In this document: one piece after another, positions 1 through 5,257 of the stretch | Layout of the letters: every line of letters starts with the position of its first letter | Position numbering within the stretch: position 1 is the stretch's first letter | Origin: Candidatus Beckwithbacteria bacterium CG23_combo_of_CG06-09_8_20_14_all_47_9 | GTDB taxonomy: Bacteria > Patescibacteriota > Microgenomatia > UBA1400 > CG1-02-47-37 | Length of the DNA stretch: 5,360 nucleotides | Assembly: GCA_002772455.1 (NCBI GenBank) | Contig: PCSQ01000138.1 | Coordinates: 1,739-7,098, forward strand | Reading direction: 5' to 3' | Made by a program: the position numbers and the translations under genes | The notes under the pieces: generated by a model | Databases searched by the model: none | Told to the model about the DNA's origin: nothing | The model's input: the letters and a program-made list of their open reading frames with translations, nothing else

Positions 1-158
1 CCCTCAAAGAGGACCAACCGATCGGCTTTAATCTGCCGGATTTTATCGATTTAAAGGCCCGCCGCTATCTAAAAAAAGTCTTTATACTCAAAAGAGTTAT
101 TTTAATCGCCACGCTCGCCCTAATCTTAATTTTAATTTACTATGCTTTCGGCAACTGA
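1..158 (+). CDS. C-terminal end of a protein with a terminal membrane anchor (5' truncated)
   Basis: An open frame enters from the left edge (codons in phase from base 3) and stops at TGA 156-158, giving 51 visible residues. The first half is polar and includes a basic stretch (KARRYLKK, about residues 18-25). This is followed by one strongly hydrophobic segment at about residues 31-48, rich in Ile and Leu, and then a three-residue tail. With basic residues before the segment and almost nothing after it, the protein is probably anchored by its C-terminus with its bulk in the cytoplasm; this is inferred from the positive-inside rule. Its last 17 nt overlap the start of the next ORF, so it is probably part of the same transcript as the Clp genes. 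The family cannot be recognised from this fragment. It could be a membrane partner of the Clp ATPase, or an originally fused N-terminal part of it. Confidence 0.6.
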   Translation, partial: LKEDQPIGFNLPDFIDLKARRYLKKVFILKRVILIATLALILILIYYAFGN

Positions 159-315
159 TATCAGTCAAATCTATTCCCCGGCTTCACTCAAGCTTTTAGC
201 CGATGCCTTGCTTTCGGCCGCTAAGCAAGGCAAGAGCCAAGCCGATCCAGCTGATTTAATCAAACTATTGCTCTCCCTGCCGGAAATTAAAAAAATCTAT
301 GCCAACCGTCAATAA
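142..315 (+). CDS. Small ORF resembling the first Clp N-domain repeat (split 5' part of clp)
   Basis: ATG 142 to TAA 313-315 gives 57 residues, MLSATDISQIYSPASLKLLA and onward. It reads as one helical unit of a Clp_N repeat: a helix at about residues 13-28 (SPASLKLLADALLSAAKQGK), then a PADLIKLLLSLPEI segment at the place where ClpC/ClpB have the conserved EHLLLAL-type helix. The Clp protein downstream begins with the matching second repeat, so the two ORFs together resemble one shortened Clp N-terminal domain, which normally binds substrates and adaptors. It overlaps its neighbours by 17 nt on both sides and has no Shine-Dalgarno sequence. Removing one A from the A7 run at 289-295 would join it in frame to the Clp ORF, giving a protein of about 691 residues. 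It is therefore a separately translated half-domain, a frameshifted 5' end, or the product of an assembly error. The repeat match was judged by eye and is weak at this length. Confidence 0.6.
   Translation: MLSATDISQIYSPASLKLLADALLSAAKQGKSQADPADLIKLLLSLPEIKKIYANRQ
289..295 (+). other. A7 homopolymer at the junction of the split Clp frames
   Basis: Seven consecutive A residues are read as ATT AAA AAA ATC in the frame of the upstream small ORF and as AAA AAA TCT ATG in the Clp frame. The Clp frame is open back to a TAA at 257-259, so a shift of +1 anywhere in 260-315 would fuse the two products; loss of one A here gives PEIKKSMPTVNK. Runs of this kind are known sites of transcriptional slippage and also of sequencing or assembly indels. 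The sequence alone cannot separate these explanations. Confidence 0.5.
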
Positions 316-2218
316 AGTCTCTTTCTCTCCCGAACTCAAAAAGATTATTTACCAGGCTTATGCCGAAGCCTTAATGGCCAACTCGCCCTTGGTTGAACCC
401 GGGCATTTTTTACTGGCCGTTAACGACCGCTTGCCTGTGCCTTTAGCAATTAGTAAACTGCGCCAATTAGTTGGGGCCAATCTCCCGGCCGGACCGGCCA
501 AAACCGACGGGACTTCGGTTCTGGACCAATTTTCCCAGAACCTGACTAAAGCGGCCCGGGCCGGCAAGCTGGACGCGGTCATCGGCCGGACCAAAGAAAT
601 CGACCAGGTCATCCGGATTTTGGCCCGCCGGTCTAAAAGCAACGCGATTTTAATCGGCGATCCCGGCGTCGGCAAAACCGCGATTGTCGAAGGTTTAGCC
701 TTAAAAATCAGCCAGGGAGATGTGCCGGAACTATTAAAACAGGTTCAAATTTATAACTTAAATTTAACTAATCTGCTCGCCGGCGCCTCTTACCAAGGCG
801 AGCTGGAAGAGCGGTTAAACCAAATCGTCAAAGAAGTGAAAAAAATGGGCCAGACAATTGTTTTTATCGACGAAATCCACATGATCGTCGGCGCCGGGGC
901 CGCCGCCGGGGCCATGACCGCCGCCAATATCTTAAAACCGGCTTTGGCCCGGGGCGACCTTAACGTCATCGGGGCGACGACCCTGGATGAATTCCGGCAG
1001 TACATTGAAAAAGATCCGGCTTTAGAACGCCGGTTTGAACCGGTTTATGTCGAGGAGCCCTCACCCGCCGACACCTTAAAAATTTTAGAAGCGGTCAGTG
1101 TTAAACTCAAAAAACACCACGGGGTGGACATTGATCCGACCGCCCTGCAGGCGGCAATTGATTTATCTACCCGTTATGTCCAGGACCGGTTTTTACCGGA
1201 TAAAGCGATTGATTTATTAGACGAGGCCACTTCCGGCGCCAAAATTGCCGGCAAAGCCAGTGTGGCGATTGAAGATATTAAACAGGTTTTGGCCCAGCGG
1301 ACCGGCATTCCCATTACCGCCTTGACCCAGGAAGAATCGCTCCAGTTATTAGATCTGGATAAACAACTAAAACAGCAGGTGATCGGCCAGGACCAGGCGG
1401 TTAACGCCGTTTGCGACGTCATCAAGCGCTCGCGCGCCGGCTTAAAAGACCCCAACCGGCCAATCGGGTCTTTCTTGTTGTTAGGGCCAACCGGGGTCGG
1501 TAAAACCGAGCTGGCCAAAGCTCTGGCCCGGGTCGTCTATAAATCCGAAAAAGCCATGGTGCGCCTGGACATGAGCGAATTTACCGAAGCCCACACGGCC
1601 GATAAATTAATCGGCGCTCCCCCGGGCTATGTTGGCTACGAAGAAGGCGGCCAGCTGACCAACCCGATCCGCCGCCGGCCCTATTCGCTAATTTTGATGG
1701 ATGAGCTGGAAAAAGCCCACCCCAAGGTTTTCGACGTCTTTTTGCAGGTTTTGGAAGACGGCCGCCTGACCGATTCCCAGGGCCATCTGGCCGACTTTAA
1801 AAACACGATTATTATCATGACTTCAAATATTGACGTGGCCTCTCTTCAAGGTCCGACCCTGCAGGCTGATCGAACCGAACTGATGAAAACCCTGTCTTCG
1901 TATCTTCGTCCGGAATTTTTAAACCGGATTGACGAAATTATTATTATGAATAAACTGGGCCTTAAGGAAATTAAGGCCATCGCCCGAATCCAGTTAAGCC
2001 AAGTAATTAACCGCCTCAAAGTTAAAGGCATCACCCTAATCGTGCCCGAGGCGGCCCTGGACAAATTAGCTAAAGGCGGCGATGTGGCCGAGTTTGGCGC
2101 CCGGCCGTTAAAACGTCTGATTCAGGATAAAATTGAAGAACCAATTGCCGAGATGATCATCAGCGGCCAGCTAAAATCAGGAGATTCTTATGACTTATCA
2201 AGTCTTAACCTGTCCTAA
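299..2218 (+). CDS. ClpA/B/C-family double AAA+ unfoldase, minimal form
   Basis: This 639-residue protein is a class I Clp (Hsp100) ATPase, a hexameric machine that threads proteins through its central pore. Residues 8-57 form one Clp_N-like repeat (SFSPELKKIIYQAYAEA, VEPGHFLLAV). AAA-1 has Walker A GDPGVGKT (120-127), pore tyrosine Y165, Walker B IVFIDE (187-192) and an arginine finger in ERRF (243-246). AAA-2 has Walker A GPTGVGKT (396-403), pore loop GYVG (443-446), Walker B LILMDE (464-469), sensor 1 N510, arginine finger R543 and sensor 2 GARP (600-603). Both ATPase sites look intact. The AAA-1 small domain runs directly into the second module (about 305-360), so the coiled-coil middle domain of ClpB and ClpC is missing. 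The loop after N510 is short and has no IGF/VGF-type tripeptide for ClpP docking. A ClpP-independent role is inferred. It overlaps the preceding small ORF by 17 nt and the following gene by 29 nt. ClpC- and ClpB-like sequence features are mixed, so no gene symbol is given. Confidence 0.95.
   Translation: MPTVNKVSFSPELKKIIYQAYAEALMANSPLVEPGHFLLAVNDRLPVPLAISKLRQLVGANLPAGPAKTDGTSVLDQFSQNLTKAARAGKLDAVIGRTKEIDQVIRILARRSKSNAILIGDPGVGKTAIVEGLALKISQGDVPELLKQVQIYNLNLTNLLAGASYQGELEERLNQIVKEVKKMGQTIVFIDEIHMIVGAGAAAGAMTAANILKPALARGDLNVIGATTLDEFRQYIEKDPALERRFEPVYVEEPSPADTLKILEAVSVKLKKHHGVDIDPTALQAAIDLSTRYVQDRFLPDKAIDLLDEATSGAKIAGKASVAIEDIKQVLAQRTGIPITALTQEESLQLLDLDKQLKQQVIGQDQAVNAVCDVIKRSRAGLKDPNRPIGSFLLLGPTGVGKTELAKALARVVYKSEKAMVRLDMSEFTEAHTADKLIGAPPGYVGYEEGGQLTNPIRRRPYSLILMDELEKAHPKVFDVFLQVLEDGRLTDSQGHLADFKNTIIIMTSNIDVASLQGPTLQADRTELMKTLSSYLRPEFLNRIDEIIIMNKLGLKEIKAIARIQLSQVINRLKVKGITLIVPEAALDKLAKGGDVAEFGARPLKRLIQDKIEEPIAEMIISGQLKSGDSYDLSSLNLS
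2179..2183 (+). promoter_or_regulatory. Shine-Dalgarno site inside the end of the Clp gene
   Basis: AGGAG lies six bases before the ATG at 2190 and within the last codons of the Clp gene. It is the only strong Shine-Dalgarno sequence I see in the window. It supports the 2190 start and independent ribosome loading on the zinc-motif membrane protein, rather than reliance on coupling alone. Confidence 0.75.
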
Positions 2219-2594
2219 CTGCGGCGGCCGCGGCTGTCCCACTTGCCAAAACACCGGCAAAGTCCGGGTGTCCAGTGAGCAGCTGCAAAAAATCAGAACC
2301 ATGGCCCAACAGTTAGGTCAAAATCTGCCTCAATCTCCATCATTCCCTGCTCCCAGCCCAGCTTCCCCTCCCTCTTGGGCCGCTAATCTTTCCGGTATTA
2401 TCGCTTGGTCAATTCTGGCGATTTTATCCGGCGCGGCAGCGGCTTCGTGGTATTTTTTAAAAAGTTTCAAGCCATTTTTGATGAGTTTATCGGCCCTACT
2501 GACTCTAATCGGTTTCCGTTTTGCCTGGAAACAGTCGTTTTTTAAACTGGCCGAGCCCGACGACTTTTTAAAGGCGATCAAACGCTTGACATAA
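2190..2594 (+). CDS. Membrane protein with N-terminal DnaJ-like four-cysteine zinc motif
   Basis: The protein has 134 residues. Its N-terminus carries CPNC (8-11) followed by GGRG, then CPTC (16-19) followed by QNTG. This resembles two DnaJ CxxCxGxG knuckles placed back to back, predicted to bind one zinc ion. A short helix (about 28-42) and a Pro/Ser/Ala-rich linker (47-62) follow, then two hydrophobic segments at about 69-90 and 94-112 and a short charged C-terminal tail. The two segments would form a membrane hairpin with both ends on the same side, probably the cytoplasm. The start is fixed by AGGAG six bases upstream, and the gene overlaps the Clp gene by 29 nt. In DnaJ the zinc fingers help hold non-native protein. 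From that and the coupling to Clp I infer a membrane-bound adaptor or substrate-capture partner for the ATPase, which is untested. I do not recognise a named family. Confidence 0.85.
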   Translation: MTYQVLTCPNCGGRGCPTCQNTGKVRVSSEQLQKIRTMAQQLGQNLPQSPSFPAPSPASPPSWAANLSGIIAWSILAILSGAAAASWYFLKSFKPFLMSLSALLTLIGFRFAWKQSFFKLAEPDDFLKAIKRLT

Positions 2595-2615
2595 ATACAT
2601 CATTTGGTATAAAAT
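2586..2615 (+). promoter_or_regulatory. Sigma-70-type promoter of the AbiE-like operon
   Basis: A perfect -35 TTGACA lies at 2586-2591, inside the last codons of the preceding gene. A -10 is available either as TATAAA (2608-2613, 16-bp spacer) or as TAAAAT (2610-2615, 18-bp spacer), each matching TATAAT at five of six positions. Transcription would start around 2620-2622, only about 4-6 bases before the ATG at 2626, giving an almost leaderless mRNA. This agrees with the absence of any Shine-Dalgarno sequence. Confidence 0.75.
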
Positions 2616-2625
2616 AATACCAAAT
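2602..2625 (+). promoter_or_regulatory. Perfect inverted repeat, probable autoregulatory operator
   Basis: The arms ATTTGGTAT (2602-2610) and ATACCAAAT (2617-2625) are perfect 9-bp inverted repeats around a 6-bp AT spacer. The element covers the -10 region and ends on the base before the antitoxin ATG. AbiEi antitoxins are known to bind inverted repeats at their own promoter through the N-terminal winged helix. The position here would block RNA polymerase, so operon autorepression is a well-placed inference. There is no T-run after it, so it does not look like a terminator. Confidence 0.8.
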
Positions 2626-3219
2626 ATGACATCTATATCCGCATTGTCCATTCAGCAGAAAATCAGTGGCTTAAACTTAAAATTTGTTACCCTGCAACTA
2701 TTGACGTCTTTGTTAAACCGGACGAACAATAACACTATTTACAAAACTCTCCAGCGGCTGGAAAAATATCAAATCCTCACCCGATTAACTAAAGGCAAAT
2801 ACCTGGTCAGCGACGCCGATGTTCCCGAATTTGCCATCGCGGGTTTTATCGTCAAGCCTTCATATGTCAGCCTGGAGTCCGCTCTGGTTTATTATGGCAT
2901 CATTCCCCAATTTACCTATTCGGTCACTTCTGTCACCGCTAACCGAGCACAAACAATTGTTTACCTCAACCGTGAATTTACCTACTCTCAAATCTCACCG
3001 CAATATTTTTGGGGGTATGAGAAACAAAAAGACGTCCTGATCGCCCTGCCGGAAAAAGCCTGCCTGGACTACCTCTATTTGGCAGCCAAAGGTTTAAGAA
3101 GTTCGGCTATCGATGAATGGGACCTAAAACCGCTCAACCAGAACCGGTTTAAAAATTACGCTGCCAAAATTAAGTTTGCGCCTTTACAGAAATTATTAAT
3201 TAACAAAAAGCTCATATGA
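2626..3219 (+). CDS. AbiEi-like antitoxin and transcriptional repressor
   Basis: The 197-residue protein has an N-terminal winged helix-turn-helix (about 18-62: helices around TLQLLTSLL and NNTIYKTLQRLEKYQILTRL, then a wing ending KGKYLV). The AbiEi signature block follows at 78-107 (PSYVSLESALVYYG, then SVTSVTANR), with PEKACLDYLY (142-151) further on. In type IV systems such as AbiE the antitoxin counteracts the nucleotidyltransferase toxin, usually without forming a stable complex with it, and represses its own operon. The start at 2626 is chosen because the promoter and the perfect inverted repeat lie immediately before it. The stop overlaps the toxin start as ATGA (3216-3219), giving translational coupling. 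Length and domain order fit the family. The homology call is made from motifs only. Confidence 0.88.
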   Translation: MTSISALSIQQKISGLNLKFVTLQLLTSLLNRTNNNTIYKTLQRLEKYQILTRLTKGKYLVSDADVPEFAIAGFIVKPSYVSLESALVYYGIIPQFTYSVTSVTANRAQTIVYLNREFTYSQISPQYFWGYEKQKDVLIALPEKACLDYLYLAAKGLRSSAIDEWDLKPLNQNRFKNYAAKIKFAPLQKLLINKKLI

Positions 3220-3980
3220 TTGATGCCGCCTCTTTGAATAACTTAGCCAGGGCGGCGGCAATCGACCGCTACACCATTTTAAGAGAATACGTCCAAGTCT
3301 TATTTTTGGACAATCTTTATCAAGCCAGGGCCAGCCGAAAAATCATTTTCAAAGGCGGCACCGCTCTTAAAATACTGTTCGGCTCGCCCAGATTTTCCGA
3401 AGATTTGGACTTCAGCACAAAATTAGCCCGTTCAACCATTGTCCGCTTGGTCAATCAAACCGTTACCAATCTTCAAACAGAGGCCCCGGGTATCAGTGTC
3501 AAAAATATCAAATCAATTGCCGGTTGGTCCCAAAAAATCTCTTTTCCGACCGATTTTACCCCGATGCCTTTAACTATCAAGCTGGATTTTTCCGCTCGCG
3601 AGCCGGCCCTAACCACTTACCAAAACACCATTACTACCACTCTGCCGGTTTTTTCCTCCTCTTTGATCACGGCACTAACGCCCGAAGAAATCCTGGCCGA
3701 AAAAATCCGGGCGATCACCTCCAGAAACAAAGGCCGGGATATTTTTGATCTTTGGTTTTTGTTAAAAAAGAGCAACAGGCTTGATAAAAAACTAATCACG
3801 GCCAAATTCCGGCTTTATCATGAAAAATTTTCTTTTCCGAATTTATTGGAAAAAATCAAGCAATTCGATCAAAAACAATTAAATCAGGATATTACTAAAT
3901 TTCTGCCATTAAACCACCGTCAAGTAATTCCCTCCTTAAAAAAATTAACCGTCGAGGCACTCCAAACCAATGTCGCCTAG
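3216..3980 (+). CDS. AbiEii/AbiGii-type nucleotidyltransferase toxin
   Basis: The 254-residue protein has the nucleotidyltransferase signature of the AbiEii family: KGGTAL (46-51), then RFSEDLDF (59-66), whose Asp63 and Asp65 would bind metal. A third acidic site, IKLDF (121-125, Asp124), follows. Downstream are PEEILAEKIRAI (156-167) and RDIFDLWFLL (174-183), matching the conserved E-K and RDxxD motifs of the family. All expected catalytic motifs are present, so the enzyme is predicted to be active. Family members act as bacteriostatic toxins and phage-abortive factors; the related MenT enzymes add nucleotides to tRNA 3' ends. The substrate here is unknown. The start overlaps the antitoxin stop by 4 nt and has no Shine-Dalgarno sequence. 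The 3' part (about 3740-3920) is visibly AT-richer than the Clp gene, as is common for horizontally moving toxin-antitoxin pairs. Confidence 0.92.
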   Translation: MIDAASLNNLARAAAIDRYTILREYVQVLFLDNLYQARASRKIIFKGGTALKILFGSPRFSEDLDFSTKLARSTIVRLVNQTVTNLQTEAPGISVKNIKSIAGWSQKISFPTDFTPMPLTIKLDFSAREPALTTYQNTITTTLPVFSSSLITALTPEEILAEKIRAITSRNKGRDIFDLWFLLKKSNRLDKKLITAKFRLYHEKFSFPNLLEKIKQFDQKQLNQDITKFLPLNHRQVIPSLKKLTVEALQTNVA

Positions 3981-4503
3981 ACCGGAAACCTATATCAGTG
4001 TCGATGTTGAAGCCTCGGGCCCAATCCCGGGGGAGTTCAGCTTGCTGTCCATCGGCGCCTGCGTTGTTACCAATACCGGCCAGAATTTTTACAGTGAGCT
4101 TAAACCTTTAAACGATAATTTTATTGCCGGAGCGATGGAGGTTAATGGTTTATCGCTAGCAAAACTCAAACTTGAAGGCGAAGAACCAACCGCGGCGATG
4201 GCCCGGTTTCGACACTGGATCGAAAAAGTCAGTGCTGACACTAAACCTGTTTTCGTCGGCTTTAACGCCACCTTTGATTGGTCATTCACTCACTGGTACT
4301 TTATCAAATTTCTCGGTGCCGGCCCGTTCGGCATTTCCGGCTTGGACATCAAAGCCTATTTTATGGGCCGGCGCCGGGTTTTATGGCAGGAAACCAATAA
4401 AAAGAAAGTTCGCGCTCTTTATCCTTCGCAAACCCGCCATACCCACAATGCCCTTGACGACGCTAAAGAACAGGCGGAGATTTTTGCCGGAATGCTAAAA
4501 TAA
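3970..4503 (+). CDS. DEDDh-family 3'-5' exonuclease (RNase T / DnaQ-like)
   Basis: The 177-residue protein is a single exonuclease domain. Exo I is SVDVEASG (10-17) with Asp12 and Glu14; Exo II is GFNATFDWSF (97-106) with Asp103; Exo III is HNALDDAKEQAEIF (159-172) with His159 and Asp164, which places it in the DEDDh group. These residues bind two metal ions and remove nucleotides from 3' ends of RNA or DNA. No other domain is present, so it is not a polymerase subunit fusion; an RNase T-like RNA trimmer or a free-standing epsilon-like nuclease both remain possible. Its start lies inside the toxin gene (11-nt overlap), with only a weak GAGG 12 bases upstream, so its translation probably depends on the toxin. 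This makes it a candidate third component of the AbiE-type operon. The insertion between Exo II and III contains several aromatic and basic residues (WYFIKF, GRRR, NKKK) that could contact nucleic acid. Confidence 0.9.
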   Translation: MSPRPETYISVDVEASGPIPGEFSLLSIGACVVTNTGQNFYSELKPLNDNFIAGAMEVNGLSLAKLKLEGEEPTAAMARFRHWIEKVSADTKPVFVGFNATFDWSFTHWYFIKFLGAGPFGISGLDIKAYFMGRRRVLWQETNKKKVRALYPSQTRHTHNALDDAKEQAEIFAGMLK

Positions 4504-4507
4504 ACTT

Positions 4508-5134
4508 ATGCTTTTATCCCTGCTCGCTTTTTCTCTCGCCGCTTTGGCCCTATTTTTTTCCTCCCAGGCACTTTTGTCCCGCCTGTTCCGGCGGTTACCG
4601 CTCAATCTGGTTTTTTTCTTACTCCTTCCGGGAATTTTCCTGCACGAATTTTCCCATATTTTAATGGCCGAAATTTTGCGGGTAAAAACCGGCGAGTTGA
4701 AATTAAAGCCGGAAATCGTGAATGGCCATTTAACCTTGGGCTCGGCCCAAATCGCTCTGACCGATCCGTTCCGGTTGACCTTAATCGGCATTGCCCCATT
4801 TATTGCCGGCACCGCGTCGCTGTGGTTATTATTAAATCTTGTCCCCAAAGACCCTGTTTACTTATTGCTGATTACCTATTATTTGGTGTTTGCTATAGCC
4901 AGCACCCTATTCTCCTCGGCCTCTGACCTGCAGGCCGCGGCGGTACCATTAATCTTGGTTTTATTAATTTTAGGCGGCTTTTCGCTGACTAATTTATCCC
5001 TGCCGCCCGATCTCATCCCGGCTATACAAGTTTTTTTCTTTAACCTCGCCCGGGTGTTTGCTTACACTCTGGGAGTTAACCTGGTTTTGCTTCTACCGCT
5101 GAAGCTTCTCAGAAAAAAAGTTAATATGGGATAG
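4508..5134 (+). CDS. Polytopic membrane protein with HExxH motif, M50-like metalloprotease
   Basis: The 208-residue protein is almost entirely hydrophobic, with about six membrane segments (approx. 2-22, 32-56, 88-110, 117-136, 143-161, 173-199). The second segment holds PGIFLHEFSHILMAE (41-55), whose HEFSH (46-50) is a zinc-protease HExxH. A soluble loop (58-87) and IGIAPFIAGT (93-102) follow, as in small M50B-like site-2 protease relatives. FSSASDLQAA (135-144) may supply Asp140 as the third zinc ligand. Such enzymes cut proteins within the membrane, releasing regulators or clearing peptides; the substrate is unknown. It starts four bases after the exonuclease stop, so it is probably transcribed with it. 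The basic C-terminus (LRKKVNMG) suggests a cytoplasmic tail. The family is assigned from the motif and topology. The canonical LDG motif of M50 is absent, so it could be a divergent or inactive member. Confidence 0.78.
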   Translation: MLLSLLAFSLAALALFFSSQALLSRLFRRLPLNLVFFLLLPGIFLHEFSHILMAEILRVKTGELKLKPEIVNGHLTLGSAQIALTDPFRLTLIGIAPFIAGTASLWLLLNLVPKDPVYLLLITYYLVFAIASTLFSSASDLQAAAVPLILVLLILGGFSLTNLSLPPDLIPAIQVFFFNLARVFAYTLGVNLVLLLPLKLLRKKVNMG

Positions 5135-5257
5135 TTTCAAAGTCAACCTAAGCCATATTAAAGGTTTATGGGCGTAGATATTTATCTCAAGTTAGGCAAA
5201 ACGGATTTTCCCGGCTGCGGTTCGGTGACCATTGGTTAATTCTGCTATACTTAAGCT
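5135..5257 (+). other. Intergenic spacer between the AbiE-like operon and the next gene
   Basis: This is the largest non-coding gap in the window (123 bp). I see no convincing hairpin followed by a T-run, so any transcription stop here is not a standard intrinsic terminator. It contains a 23-codon ATG frame at 5168-5239 that looks accidental. Its last part carries the promoter of the next gene, with a small inverted repeat ACCA-T-TGGT (5228-5236) near the -35 position. Confidence 0.5.
5243..5251 (+). promoter_or_regulatory. Extended -10 promoter of the nucleotidyltransferase gene
   Basis: TGC TATACT at 5243-5251 is a full extended -10 (TGn plus TATACT, five of six matches to TATAAT). The -35 region is weak (TCGGTGACC around 5222-5230), as is usual with an extended -10. 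The ATG at 5258 is seven bases after the -10, where transcription would be expected to start, so the mRNA should be leaderless. GCTAT is repeated directly at 5244-5248 and 5255-5259 and could be part of an operator, though this is weak. Confidence 0.65.

Noticed and set aside
299..2218. Assignment of the ATPase as canonical ClpB or ClpC
   Set aside because: The middle domain is missing and the N-domain is shortened and split, so neither symbol is justified from sequence alone.
2602..2625. Inverted repeat considered as an intrinsic terminator for the Clp operon
   Set aside because: The arms are AT-rich, no T-run follows on the + strand, and the repeat overlaps a good -10 and abuts an ATG; an operator explains it better.
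156..3219. Recoding of TGA (as in Gracilibacteria or SR1)
   Set aside because: TGA ends the first partial gene and the antitoxin, the latter in a classical ATGA overlap with the toxin, and no in-frame TGA interrupts any conserved protein.
4495..4848. 117-codon open frame on the minus strand
   Set aside because: It lies opposite the membrane protease gene, has a low-complexity Lys/Arg/Asn-rich translation and no motif; it is a shadow of the real gene.
5135..5230. Rho-independent terminator after the membrane protease gene
   Set aside because: Only short imperfect complementarities (such as CCTAA with TTAGG, far apart) were found, with no adjoining T-run.
5168..5239. ATG frame of 23 codons in the spacer before the last gene
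   Set aside because: It has no ribosome binding site, no recognisable content and no coupling to neighbours; a chance frame is the simplest explanation.
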